DNA of 64,000 nucleotides, from assembly GCA_963930645.1 (NCBI GenBank), contig OZ005659.1, positions 165,885,034 to 165,949,033 of the forward strand. The letters run 5' to 3'. The notes beneath the pieces were generated by a model. It was given only the letters and a program-made list of their open reading frames with translations. It made no database searches and had not been told where the DNA came from. The translations under genes and the position numbers were made by a program. This DNA is from Salticus scenicus. Lineage: Eukaryota; Arthropoda; Arachnida; Araneae; Salticidae. Below are positions 32,080 to 43,447 of this stretch, piece by piece; within the stretch, counting starts at the first letter, position 1, and every line of letters begins with the position of its first letter.

Positions 32080-33010
32080 ATTGACTTAACTAATTAGATA
32101 CCTAACAATTTTCCTGTAACTGTTACATGTATAAAAACAAATTTTTAAAAAGTTTATGTAGCAAGTTTTAAAAAAAAAAAAACGGTAGAACCATTTTTTG
32201 AAAACCCAATTCCCAAGATCTAAAACTGACCTAATCAAGATGACTGTCAATATTCATATTATAACCACATAATGCATGCGAAACGATATCGAAAAAAAAA
32301 AAAAGAGTTTATATGACAGTTTTTAAGAACATTGTTAAAACCGTTTTTGAGATACCAGTTTCCACCTAAACTTGGAAAACTCAAATGTTGACTGGGAAAC
32401 AACAATTGCATACAAAAGGATATCTAAATGAGGGTTAATATGGCGAGTTTGTAAAAAATCTGTACAGTTGTTTTTTTAAGGAACGCACTTCCGAGACCTC
32501 AAATTGACCTGCTTACACAGGGCACCTATCAATTTTCCTGGGCCAACTAGTACATACGAAAGGACATCTGACAGGGTGTTTATATGATAATTTTGAAGAA
32601 AATCGTTCGAGCCATTTTTTAGTATAGACTTACGGTCTCACTTCCGATTTTCAGTGTACCACTACTGGTTTTCCAATTTTCGCCAAAAGTTAGAAAAATC
32701 ATCTATTCACCAGACTTGTCTAAATTTTGAAGTTTCGTAGTTCTATCTTTACTGGTTTCAGAGATCAGCTAGACAGAAGATTCCTCACACAAATACACGC
32801 ACACATACACGCATACACACATACACGCACACACACTGACCAATTACCAAAAAACACTTTTTTTTTTTAAATCAATGGGCCTTAAAACATGTAAATCAGA
32901 TGAAAACACGATATTGAATTTTTTGACCGAATACAATACTCCAATTTTATCGACAGTAATCGGGTAATGGAAGTAAAATTACCCATTTTATACAGCAAAA
33001 TTGAAAAAAA
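32080..33010. repeat. Dispersed repeat, diverged, with CA microsatellite
   Basis: About five degenerate units follow 'cttacgagacctcaaattgacctg ... gtatgcgaaaggatatct ... gggtttatatgacag ttttaagaaaatcgtt...ccatttttg'. They are followed by an 'acacatacacgcacac' tract and 'gggccttaaaacatgtaaatc', the tail shared with 1320-1590. A 19-bp poly-A lies at about 33005-33024. Confidence 0.6.
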
Positions 33011-33339
33011 AAAAAAAAAAAAACAGCATATATATATTAAAAAGTCAAAATCGAATTGAAACTCACGAACTGTTTCTCTTATGTCTAAATGAAGGAAGTA
33101 GCAATACCAATTTTAAATTACAATAGTAGTTACAAGGCAACATTATTTTCTATAAATATTCACATTTCCAAAGATTTTTTTTTTTTATAATTATCAATAT
33201 TTTATTTTTAAAACAAAGGATAATTTAAAAACTTGTAAGTTGCGGCCATCAGAAAACATTCTTCTATATCATTCTATAACATGGCCACTTACAAAATTCT
33301 TAATTCTGTTTGACATGCACAGAAGTTTAATCACAGCAT

Positions 33340-33960
33340 CTCACAATAAATATTATATATCGATGCAGTTTTAATCAACAGATGCTATGATCTAGGCGTC
33401 TGGAAAATTACTGAAGGTGAGTAAAAGCAGCGCCACCTGTCGACCAATAAACACCCAAATTAAGTCATCATTCCATTTCAACATGGTTATCTAACATATA
33501 AAGTTTGGCTCCATACTCAACATTCCTGATCACGGGATAAATTACAGAAAGAAGTGCCACCTGCTGGCCACTTTGCACTCAAATTGAATCGGCATAATGT
33601 TTAATATATTCATCTCATATAACACGTTTTTCAAGTATATACATAAATCTGAGATATGTCCTTCTCTCAAATGGAAGAAATTGATATACAGCAGCGTCAT
33701 TTGTTGAGCGATTTTCACTGAAAACTTAAAGGCACTTATTTATGTCAATATGCAACTACATGTCAATTTGTATGAATTTTTGAGCAATAGTTCCTGAGAT
33801 ACAGTTGCCACAAAATTTTTGTCACAAATACACACAGACAGACATTTCCTTAAAATGGTCAAATCATGTTTTGCATTTCTCAAAACGCGAAAAATCTATC
33901 AAAAACCGGAAATTGAAAATTTTTACGGATCCAATCTTCTATTATGGAAGAAAGTAATAA
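33340..33960. repeat. Dispersed repeat, three to four degenerate units
   Basis: Units with 'gcagcgccacctgtcgacca', 'cacccaaattaagtcatca' and 'tctaacatataaagtttgg' match those at 7740-8530. The tail has 'cacacagacagaca', 'ctcaaaacgcgaaaaatc' and 'atccaatcttctattatggaagaaagtaa'. Confidence 0.6.
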
Positions 33961-34021
33961 TTCATTTCTAAAAACAATTCTTTTAAACTTGCAATAGTTT
34001 AAAAGTAATAATAGTAATACA

Positions 34022-34262
34022 CAGGGTAGTTATAATTAAACTTGCCCTATAAAAAACATCCTGCAGCGCAAACGGGTGAACGAAATGCAACGAAATTTGG
34101 TATATAGACTATACATGAGATGCGCTCACGGAATTTCGAAAAAAAAAAAAAATTAGTTCCAAAATGTTCACTAGAGGGCGCCTTTTCCCGAAAAACGTTA
34201 AATTTAACACAATAAACGACCAAAACGGAATACAGAAACAATACTAACATTTATAACTTAAA
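34022..34262 (+). repeat. Element end, direct copy (family S)
   Basis: Starts CAGGGTAGTTATAATTAAAC, with 'ctgcagcgcaaacgggtgaac' and 'tagagggcgccttttcc'. It is about 85-90% identical to 34290-34540 in the same orientation. Taken together with the inverted copy downstream, it appears to be a solo or truncated terminal repeat. Confidence 0.65.
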
Positions 34263-34289
34263 TAGTTTAATAATAATAATAATAATACA

Positions 34290-34753
34290 CAGGGTGGTTA
34301 TAATTAAACTTCCCCTAGAAACAGCGTCCTGCAGCGCAAACCGGTGAACGGAATGCAACGAAATTTGGTATACAGAGTATGTACGAGATGCGCTCACGGA
34401 ATTTCGAAAAAAAAAATAGTTCCAAAATGTCCACCAGATGGCGCCTTTTCCGGAAAAACATAAAATTTAACATAATAAACGACCAAAGCGGAATACAGAA
34501 ACAATATTAGCATTTAATGACTAGTTTCTGATCACCTTGTCATCGCAAACATTTGTCGTCTGCAAACGTTTTATACCTTAACCTGTTTTGCATTAAGCTT
34601 CCTCATCTTCGCAAGCATGCATATTTCGACATTATTTTCTTAGAAGTGAGAGCTTTTTCCGGTCTTACATTTTATTACTCATATTTCTTGTTCTGGATTG
34701 TTAGTATTGTTTCTGTATTCCGTTTTAGTCGTTTATTGCGTTAAATTTAATGT

Positions 34754-34798
<45 letters not shown>

Positions 34799-34925
34799 AA
34801 AAGGCGCCCTCTGGTGGACATGTTGAAACTATTTTTTTTTTTTTTTCAAAATTCTTTGAGCGCATTTCGTGTATAGTCTATATACCAAATTTCGTTGCAT
34901 TCCGTTCACTCGTTTGCGCTGACAT
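34290..34925. mobile_element. Foldback-type element with ~240-bp inverted arms (family S)
   Basis: The left arm (34290-34540, starting CAGGGTGGTTATAATTAAAC) is complementary to 34695-34925: 'gttagtattgtttctgtattccg', 'gaaaaggcgccctctggtgga', 'accaaatttcgttgcattccgtt'. The right arm stops short of the last ~30 bp and is expanded by a poly-T tract (34750-34798). The spacer (34541-34694) is unrecognised. Confidence 0.65.
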
Positions 34926-35999
34926 TGCGCTAACAAATCGACATTTGTTAAAATTATTTGTTTTCAGGACCGCAAAATCCAAAAATCAGGATTATAGCGA
35001 TTTTTCTGTGTGTACAAATAACTTAACATTTTCAAATTTAGACGTTTTGTCTAATATATTGAGAAATATTCATGTATGCTCATGGAATTTTATAGGAATA
35101 AAAAAAAAACATATTATACCACAGATATTTCAGCAAAGATTGTATCCTGAAGGAAAAAAGGGGGAACAGAATACAAATTAAAGGAAAAATATAATGTTTG
35201 GATTCACTCTTTAAAAAATAATGCATGAAATGCCTTCTAGCTGTATCCCTGTGATTACAGAGCTTCTTTTAATTATTGATATTCATTTTTATATCAATAG
35301 CACGTCATGTGATGCAAAAGTTTCTTCAATAAAACTAAAGAGTTTTCGTAATATTTTTATGTACAATAAGCAGAGTTTTTTTTTTTTTTTTTTTTTTAAG
35401 TTCAATGTTATTAAAAATAAATAAATAAACAAACAAACAAAATTTGGCGTATTCGTTAGATTATTATTTTTCTGCAATCAGAACATACAAGTATTAAATA
35501 TTTGATAAAATATCCACATTTTTGCAGAATATATATATTTATTTATTTTTTATTTGCATGAGCAAATGCTCTCAAGTTATTTTATTTTTATTTATTTTTT
35601 ATTTTTTCAGTGTTTATTATTTTAATGTGAAGAGTTACTCGGGAAATATATGTATATACATATCGTGAAAGTTCAAATAGATATTGTCGTTAAATATAGT
35701 TCGAGTATTCTGAAAGAAAATAAAAACTGTATAGGTTTTCCAAGCTATTTCAAATCATAAAATGAGAAGAAGGTGCCGTAGGCAGCACTAACCGGGAGTT
35801 TAAAACGATCAAATTTTTCAAAGGTCGCAAATCAGTTGGTCGCTAAAGGCGACTAGTGATAAGAAAAAATGAAAGCTAAAAGTAAAATATCTTTTTTTTT
35901 TTAACAGTTTCTTTAGACTTTGTTTAAACTTGTTTTCTTTTCTTATGTTTTTTTTTTTTTTTTTTTTTTTTTTTTCTTATTTATTTATTTTAATATAAA
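34926..35999. other. AT-rich low-complexity stretch
   Basis: T tracts lie at about 35379-35398 and 35948-35976, with (TTTA)n and (AAAC)n patches at about 35415-35440 and 35580-35610. No gene is supported; the frames here span the homopolymers. Confidence 0.5.
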
Positions 36000-36665
36000 T
36001 ATAGGAAAAATACCCATTTTTTAAGCTCAGCATAAAGAGATTTATTATTATTATTACTATTATTATTATTTATTTTTATTTTATTTTATTTTTTTTTTCA
36101 TGATCACATTTTCTTCATGAATATTGCAAATTTTCTTACTTAAATATCTATTTTAAGTGCATCTAAATTTTACATTTCATTATTCAAACATTAAAAATGG
36201 AATTAGATTACATTGCAATTTTACAATGTTTTCTATTTTTTTTTTTTTTTCCTTTTCAACAAAACTTTTTTTCTTTTTTTACTGTGGAAACTGCACTTAA
36301 TCTTCTTTTTCAGTTACGTGTTATTATAAGGTGCACTTTAATTTTGTTAATTTAAAGCCCACTTTATTTTTCTCATTTTGTTAATTTAAAGTATTCTCTT
36401 TTTATTCCAGTCTAAGAATAATTAAATGAACTTTGAAGAGCATTTTTTGTCCTCCTAATCCTGTGTGGGCTTTATTTAATGTTGTTATTTAGTAGCTCAA
36501 GAGGATTAGGGTCAAACGTGATTACAGCTGATTACAGATTCCTTTTTTCACATCGCAAATACCAATTTATGGAACTCCAGATTTTTAATCCTTTTAAAAA
36601 CACTTTAATAATGATTATTCAGAACTTCTTTAATTTGATTTAAATAACGATGCGGTTAAAAGTTT
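36000..36665. repeat. Dispersed repeat copy (homolog at 1590-2150)
   Basis: See 1590-2150. This copy is longer through (TTA)n and poly-T expansion. It is followed by a (TA)n tract at about 36703-36735. Confidence 0.65.
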
Positions 36666-36701
36666 TGCAATAAGCAAAATCAAAGAAAAGAAATTTTAAA
36701 G

Positions 36702-36742
<41 letters not shown>

Positions 36743-36829
36743 AATGAACTAAATGCATGTTGCATTAAAAAAAAAAGGTGGTATATCTATTGTTTTAATT
36801 ATATTACAGTATTAGTTTTCATTACGAAG

Positions 36830-37640
36830 AAAGAAATGTAAAGTATTTTTACTTTCTTCTATATGTATATATAGAGAATGTATTGTATTCGTGAAAAATT
36901 TTCGAACTCCACTTTTCGATGGATTTACACGTTTTGGGATGCCCTGAACATAATTCGACTATTTTTAGAAAATGTCTGTCTGTCTGTCTGTGTGTATCAA
37001 ATATTGTGGAGGCTGTATCTCACGAACCAATGAATGAAATTTAACCAAACTTCGTATTTAGTTGGACCCTGAGATAAACTGGTGCTGATTAGATTTCGGG
37101 ATCAATTTCTTAACAGGTGGCGCTGTCATTGCATTTTTTCTACATTTTTAACATGGGAGTATAGGACAAAATTTCGTATAAATATACATAATGAGAGTTA
37201 TTTTTAACTTGCGATTGTAAAATTAATATGAATTATTGATAATAGTAGTAGTAAACTAGGAAAAAGATTCTGTGCATGTGGGAGCATCCTTTCCCCCCCT
37301 GGCGGGAAGTACAACCCCGGGGGGAGTAAATTTTCAATATGGGTATCTTTCGAAAGATCTCGTCAATACCTTTAAAACGAATGGTTGAACCGAAGATCTG
37401 TGATAATTTAAAACAAAGTTATCGATTTTTTTTATCTATTAACGAAAAAAATTTTAGAAAAAAAATCTTATTTCTGATATTTGCAAAATACTGATTTTCT
37501 TTCGGCATTTAGTGATATAATTCTGTCATATAAAAATCGTCTGCATGTGTAATTTAAAATAATTAAATAATTTGTATTGAATGAATTTTATGTAAAATTA
37601 TATAGAAGAAAGTCATAAGGTGTCCACATCATACTAGTTT
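36830..37640. repeat. Dispersed repeat copy (homolog at 6340-7020)
   Basis: Opens with 'ttactttcttctatatgtatatata' and 'gtattgtattcgtgaaaaat', then a (CTGT)n tract, then 'tgtatctcacgaaccaatgaa', 'aacaggtggcgctgtcat' and the long shared section with 6340-7020. A C-rich insertion (about 37296-37325) is private to this copy. It is the most complete copy in the window. Confidence 0.7.
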
Positions 37641-38278
37641 AAATAAGTAGGGCAATTTATTATGCATCAAAAACTAAATTCTTAGGTATCAAGAATGATA
37701 ATCGCTCAGAGATTCTCCTGCTAAATAAAAATTGGAAGATAGCAGTAGAATTCTAATGTGAAAGAGCTTAAATATATTACAGAGCATTAATCATCATATA
37801 AACTAACTCTACGATAGATGGCCATAGTTTTCAAAAATTGAAATAAAAATTCTTAGAATGCAAAATATTTATACATATTTAAAATTCTTATCATATTTTG
37901 AGCAAAAAATAATTAAGCATCGAGAACAAAAAGTGGTAAACATAGTTTGAAACGAAAATGGTAGATGACCATCTCTCCTTCTAGTTCCGAAAAGGTGGCC
38001 ATACTATTCAAGAAAGAAAAAATGAAGCTAAAATAGCACAAGTAACACCTTTAATATAATTAATCATGAAAAAACATGTAGTTTGTAAGGATGTAATTAT
38101 ATCACGGAAAATGAGTGAATAAAATTCGAATAAACACAATTTGTAGTATAATTTGAAACCTTCACTTTTCTTAAAATTACCACACTTTTGGCAAAGAACT
38201 TAATAGTTTGTATTCTTTTCATGGACCCACTTTAGGCATCTTATGTCAAACGATAGGTACCATTTTGCCATTAACACA
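37641..38278. other. AT-rich stretch, nothing recognised
   Basis: The word 'tagatgaccatctctcct' (about 37964) resembles words at 41040-41075, but no larger alignment is clear. Confidence 0.4.
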
Positions 38279-40085
38279 TACAGTTCGTTGCACGAATATA
38301 AACACACCTTTTCTAATAACCAGAAATAGAATTTTTTAAATTTTAAAAGAAGGAATGTGACTTACAGTTATTGCATATGCCTAACAACTGAATAAGCTGC
38401 TTTGAGCACGTATATTTAGGCTCATGCAAACTTATGTAAATGAGTTTTAAGCATTTTCTTCAAATATGAATATAAACGCACGATATAAACGCATATATTT
38501 CATGAATATAAACGCACCTTTTCCAGTAACCAGAAATAGAATTTTTTAAATTTTAAAAGAAGGAATGTGACTTGCAGTTATTGCATATGACTAACAACTG
38601 AATAAGGTGCTTTGAGCACGTATATTTAGGCTCATGCAAACTTATGTAAATGAGTTTTAAGCATTTTCTTATTTTTCACTGTTTTTCGTTTGTTGCGCGA
38701 AATTAAACGCACGCTGTATTTTGCGTTTAAAATTTAACAGAGCCACCGGAATTAAATTAAAACACATATAGTTGTGTTGCTATAGGTTTCTAAAATCAGT
38801 TTTAATGCTTGAGTGCAAAATTTACGGAGTTTGTTCAGGATGGCAAGAGGGAAACTTTTACAGTAGAGGATAAAAATCGACTTTATGCGTGGTAAAGGCT
38901 TTAGCAATCGTGAAACTGGGTATCGAATCGGAAGAAGTGAGAGTGTTGTGCGAAATTATATAAAGAAGGGAGCAAATTATGGGAAAAAAGCGTTTAGAAG
39001 TGAACAGGAAAGCTCGCTACTTACGACAAACGTCGAATATGCAACGCTGCCAAGAATAATAATATTTCCTGTGCGAAGTAAAAGGCCCAATACAAGCTGT
39101 GTGTTCATCGGACTACCATATGGAGAGCCATCAAAGCTGCAACATTTATTAAATTTAAGAAAATGAAGGCGAAAGCACCCCTCACTCAGAAGCACAAAGA
39201 TATGCAGCTGGAATGGAGGAAAAAAATGGATTCTAGATCGACTAAATTTGGAAAAGTTATCTTCTCAGATGAAAAAAAGTTAATCTCGATGACCCGAATG
39301 GATTTCATAGCTACTGGCACGATTTGGGAACCGAAGAAATGTACTGTTCAAAACGTCAATCTGGAGGTGGGTCTGTCATAGTGTGGGCAGTCATAGGTTT
39401 TAAAGGGACTTTCGAATTAGAGTTCGTGGAGAACACTATGATCTCTGTAGATTATGTCCATATGCTCACAAGGAACCTCCGCCGTCAAGCAGTCAAGAAA
39501 ACTGGAAGAAATTATATTTTTCAGCAAGATTGTGTATCTATACATACAGCACATATCGTGAAAAAATGATTCCGAGACAATAAAATTAAAGTTATGGATT
39601 GGCCCTTAAAAAGCCCTGATTTAAACATAATGGAGAACGTATAGGGTATTCTTGTTCGTTGTGTTTACGTAGACGGAAGGCAGTTTAGCACGAAAGATGA
39701 ACTAAAATTGGGCATTCTATTAGCTTGGAAGACAATCAGCTTGGATGGCCTCATGCCATTATATCAGTCAATGCCAAGGCGTTCACTGGCTCTTCTAGAA
39801 GCCCATGGTGGCTTTACAAAGTATTAGATACAGTATTTTTACTCGGTTATTTATTTTTTACATGTGCGTTTAAATCCACGCAACATGTATTTTTGTCATA
39901 TATTCAATAAAGTTATTTTCTAAAAATCATATTGGTCTTTCATTGTTTTGACTCGTATTTTCCATTCTTGAATCATACACACAGAGTTTGGCTCAAGTGC
40001 CACTTATTTTTATTTCTTTATTACACTTCTATGCCATTCTAATTCTTAAAGCTAAGGTGCGTTTATATTCATGCAACGCACTGTA
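38279..40085 (+). mobile_element. Tc3-like DNA transposon with duplicated left end
   Basis: The left terminus TACAGTTCGTTGCACGAATA matches the complement of the right terminus ending at 40085 ('atgcaacgcactgta'), TA at both borders. The length of 1.8 kb includes a roughly 168-bp direct duplication of the left subterminal region (38311-38478 and 38523-38690, beginning 'taaccagaaatagaa'). The second copy is preceded by another terminus-like 'catgaatataaacgcacctt'. The transposase is broken (next entry). Confidence 0.85.
38840..39827 (+). pseudogene. Tc3-type transposase (broken)
   Basis: It starts MARGKLLQ, then a stop, then the paired-like helix-turn-helix GFSNRETGYRIGRSESVVRNYIKKG. A frameshifted middle contains 'TIKFKKMKAKAPLTQKHKDMQLEW'-like pieces. 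The catalytic core shows VIFSDEKK (first Asp), YIFQQDCVSIHTAHIVKK (second Asp) and SPDLNIMENV (the Glu of DD34E), followed at once by TAG in place of the family Trp. It ends LLEAHGGFTKY. Catalytic residues survive, but at least two frameshifts and two stops disable it. The order and spacing match Tc3 proteins. Confidence 0.85.
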
Positions 40086-40280
40086 CTTGCTAACATACTA
40101 ATTAATATTCCTTAAAATTATTAGCCCCACCTTCTTTTTCACATCAGTATCTTTTTACAGTATTTTTCTTCTTATTAAATCGTAATTGCATTTGGAGAAT
40201 ATTACTCTAAAAATTAACTGGTGTGAGAAAATGGCGGGACTAACAACACTACGGAATATTAATTAGGATGTTGGCAAGTA
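40084..40280. mobile_element. Palindromic MITE, TA-flanked (family T, copy 1, uninterrupted)
   Basis: Starts TACTTGCTAACATACTAATT and ends 'aattaggatgttggcaagta'. Arms pair over 'aatattcc...agtgttgttagtccc' style sequence. It shares its first TA with the last TA of the Tc3-like element. It is the intact version of the interrupted copy at 45236-45740. Confidence 0.8.
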
Positions 40281-40284
40281 TGCA

Positions 40285-40590
40285 TTAACACTTTCGTAGA
40301 AGTAGATTCACGTCATTTGAAAATCTGCAACACCGCCAATGGGCGTTTCTTTTGCAATTTGTATAGCATTTATTTCTTAAAAATATAAAAAGTATTCATA
40401 TTTGTATAACCAATATACTATGGATATAAATACTTTGATTAGAAAGAGTATAGTTATAATGTTTATCCATAGTAATATGAATCTGAATATAAAATATTTT
40501 GTTCTGAAATATTGTAACTTAGGAGAATAACGCCCACAGGCAGTCCTTACTATCAAAAAAACAAAAAACATGCGATTGCGAAAGTGTTAA
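40285..40590. mobile_element. piggyBac-like MITE (family P1, copy 2)
   Basis: TTAACACTTTCGTAGAAG at the left and GATTGCGAAAGTGTTAA at the right, with TTAA at both borders. It aligns to 3629-3941 over its whole length. Only four bases separate it from the preceding MITE. Confidence 0.8.
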
Positions 40591-40616
40591 ACGGACAATA
40601 AATACCATTGTTTTAT

Positions 40617-40926
40617 CATAGCCTCCTAAACTAGATGCCTTCCACGTGCTCGAAAACTTGGCGGTAGACAGCGCCACCTGGTATAGATTGCGCGAATTCT
40701 TTTATTCAACAGCCACCAAATGTTTTTTAAAGTGGGATTTGATAAACATAAAAGGTGAATAGAATCAAAGAAACGTCGATTATATCTATCATATATCACT
40801 TCTTAAAATTACTTGTGAGAGTTGAATAAAATAGCCGTGCAATCTGTACCAGGTGGCGCTGCATACCGCTTGAACTGTTGCCAAGTTTTCGAGCCATGCG
40901 GAAATCATCTAGTTTAGGAGGCTATG
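40617..40926. mobile_element. Hairpin MITE, family H, long form (copy 5)
   Basis: Ends CATAGCCTCCTAAACTAGAT and 'atctagtttaggaggctatg' are exact complements. Inner words 'agcgccacctggtatagatt' and 'aatctgtaccaggtggcgct' also pair. It has the same outer ends as copy 1 (2788-3069). Confidence 0.85.
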
Positions 40927-40941
40927 GTTATATTTTCTAAC

Positions 40942-41141
40942 CTTTTTTTTTTTCATGGTAACATTAGGAATTGGTACAGTATCATAAAGTACTTTTGTTG
41001 ATGATGGTACATCATGAGATTTTGATGTTTTGAAAGTAGTCATCTCTCCTCGATTTGATGTGACCATCTCTCCTGCAATTGGAAAACAGATATCCACCCA
41101 ATTTAAATCTTCATTCCGCCATTGTACATCCTTGTTTTGGG
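40942..41141 (-). CDS. Possible internal exon, host gene unknown
   Basis: On the minus strand a 200-bp stop-free block is bounded by an acceptor-like 'cttcttttaag' and a donor-like AAAG|GTTAGA. It reads 'QNKDVQWRNEDLNWVDICF', then 'IAGEMVTSNRGEMTTFKTSK', then 'PIPNVTMKKKK'. The amino acid mix is unlike the low-complexity frames around it. No domain is recognised. Length modulo 3 is 2, so it would shift phase. It may instead be a scrap of an unrecognised element. No neighbouring exon was found. Confidence 0.22.
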
Positions 41142-41500
41142 CTTAAAAGAAGAGATTAAATTATATATATGCCTTAAAAGTCCGCATAGTGAAACAAAAT
41201 TTAATATAAGTACTGTAAAACATTTAGATACCTAAGTCAACAAAATTATTTAACCATAAATTAAATAAAGATCAAAATTTCACTTACTTTTTATAATCGA
41301 AAAACACAGCTTCACGTCGTAATGAATGAACTAATTGAACTATTTTCTTCGAACAAAGTTTCTGTTGACATCTATGATCAAGCTTAGGAAATATTTAGTT
41401 TGTAAAGAAGTGTTTATGATCTGTATTATATGATTCGGCACAATATTTGTAGCTACCCAAATTAAATGGACTAAGCTTTATATTAGGTAAAAATATTGAT

Positions 41501-42228
41501 TACTTATGAAATTATTTTAATTAGTAGCTGAGATACAAAAGAAAACCGATTCAGGACACCTCAAAACGTGTAAATCATGTGAAATCTCGAATTCCACTTT
41601 CGATAATATAAAAGAAATTTAAAATATCTTTCGAATGATGAATTAAAAATAATTTAATCATAATTAGAATTTGAAATATAGAAATCTTAAAATATTATTG
41701 CACCATCTGGTGGTAGAAATTTCTGTAATCTACTGTTCGATTCCAAATCAACAAAGCTTTCTAATGATGTATTACTTATGAAATTATTTTAATTAGTAGC
41801 TAAGATACAAAAGAAAACCCGTTCAGGGCACCTCAAAACGAGTAAATCAGCTGAAATCTCGAATTCCACTTTTGATAATATAAAAGCACTTTAAAATATC
41901 TTTCGAATGATGTATTAAAAATAATTTAATCATAATTTGAAATCGAAATATTGAAATTTCAAAATATTACAGCGCCATCTGGCGGGAGAAATTTCTGTAA
42001 GCTACTTTTCGATTCCAACTCAACAAAGCTTTCAAATGATGTATTACTTATGAAATTATTTTAATTAGTTGCTGAGATACAAAAGAAAACCCATTCAGGA
42101 CACCTCAAAACGTGTAAATCAGCTCAAATCTCGAATTCCACTTTCGATAATATAAAAGTACTTTAAAATATCTTTCAAATGATGTATTAAAAATAATTTA
42201 ATCATAATTAGAATTTGAAATACGCGTA
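41501..42228. repeat. Tandem repeat, 272-bp unit, about 2.7 copies
   Basis: TACTTATGAAATTATTTTAA starts units at 41501, 41773 and 42045, exactly 272 bp apart. Each unit holds 'cacctcaaaacgtgtaaatc', 'ctcgaattccactttcgata' and 'gcgccatctggcgg..gaaattt'. The last copy breaks off at 42228. Neighbouring units are about 95% identical. Confidence 0.85.
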
Positions 42229-42610
42229 TTAGAATAAAATTTAATTTCCAATAAAAATTTAATTTTTTTCCAAAATCGATTAAATTTGATCTGCAACTAT
42301 CCCCTGTGCTGTTAATGGCGCACAGAAAGTTTGAAAGAATTTAGAAGAAAATTAAAGCATATTGAAATTTGCAATTTTTATTCTTAGTAGAAAAACCACG
42401 TGATGTCAATTGGTAAAAAATGTGTTTCTTCCCGACCACACGAGGTGAATGGGTTGTCATTGCAACGAACACCTGCAGAATTTCAAAGCGTTCGTTGACG
42501 ATGACGCGAGTTGTTCACCCAAAAGTGCTCAACGCGCCTAAAGAAGTTTTCACTTCAAAAATAGTTGGCATAGATTTCTATCATTTATATACAGAGCGAT
42601 TTTTATCATA
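42229..42610. other. No supported feature
   Basis: A 66-codon frame (42420-42610) has no recognisable content and ends at the transposon border. Confidence 0.45.
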
Positions 42611-43116
42611 TAAAGGGTGATTCAACGATGATGGGACAAACTTTGAGGGGAGGTAGGACACACCATTAGGACTCAGAATTGTATAGGAACCCATGTCCCC
42701 AAACGTCATTTTAAGTCTTTACGGATCATGTGTTTACTGGGATTTTTAATAAAAAGCTCCGCCTACTGCCATTGCTTGGTAATGGTGCACTATTTAACAG
42801 TAAGGTTCTGTCTTTTACTGTTAATCTTACAAAATACAGGATAAAAATGTTATTTCCGAATACTTCACACTGATCGAATAAATGCTTATATTGTGAATAA
42901 TCTTTTAGGTGTATTGTAACGCGCACGAAATGTAAAATTTACACAGTAGGCGGAGTTTCATGTACATCGCAAAGTGTTTATTTGCAGTAATATTGACAAT
43001 AAATGCTTAAAATTGCAATCACCATCAGTAATACAACTAAGCAAAATTAGGTAATGCAGAAGATAGAGATCTTTAGTGGAACTGGTCATTCGTTATCTGC
43101 ATCTGCTGTTATAATT

Positions 43117-43428
43117 TTAACCCTTATCACTCGTATGTCCCTTCTGAGGGGATATTAAAAAAATCGAGCCTCGCCTTAAGGTGTTCCTCTGCAAATGGAA
43201 GGTTATTTTTCTAAAACGTGTAACTATAGGCTACCTTTCGGCTAGTGGAAAATTTTAACAGAATGATTTATTTTATTTAATGATGAAGTAAAATAAAACA
43301 AATTATTACAATTTTTCGGTAGCCAAAAGGTAGTAAGTTGGAAACTATACGTGTGACGTTTTAAAGGAATGCCAAAAGGCGTGTCTTACTGTTCAAAATA
43401 GGAAAATATGCCGAGCGCAAAGGGTTAA
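43117..43428 (-). mobile_element. piggyBac-like MITE (family P2, copy 1), nested
   Basis: Starts TTAACCCTTATCACTCGTAT and ends GAGCGCAAAGGGTTAA, with TTAA at both borders. It is the reverse complement of 45412-45722 at about 90% identity. Internal complementary words 'ccttaaggtgttcctctgca' and 'gtagccgaaaggtag'-type blocks suggest further folding. It sits about 20 bp upstream of the transposase start in the host element. Confidence 0.85.
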
Positions 43429-43447
43429 ACTATATTTTTCGACAGTG

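Noticed and set aside
34750..35181. 143-codon frame starting in poly-T
   Set aside because: The N-terminus is a translated homopolymer, and the rest crosses the arm of a foldback element.
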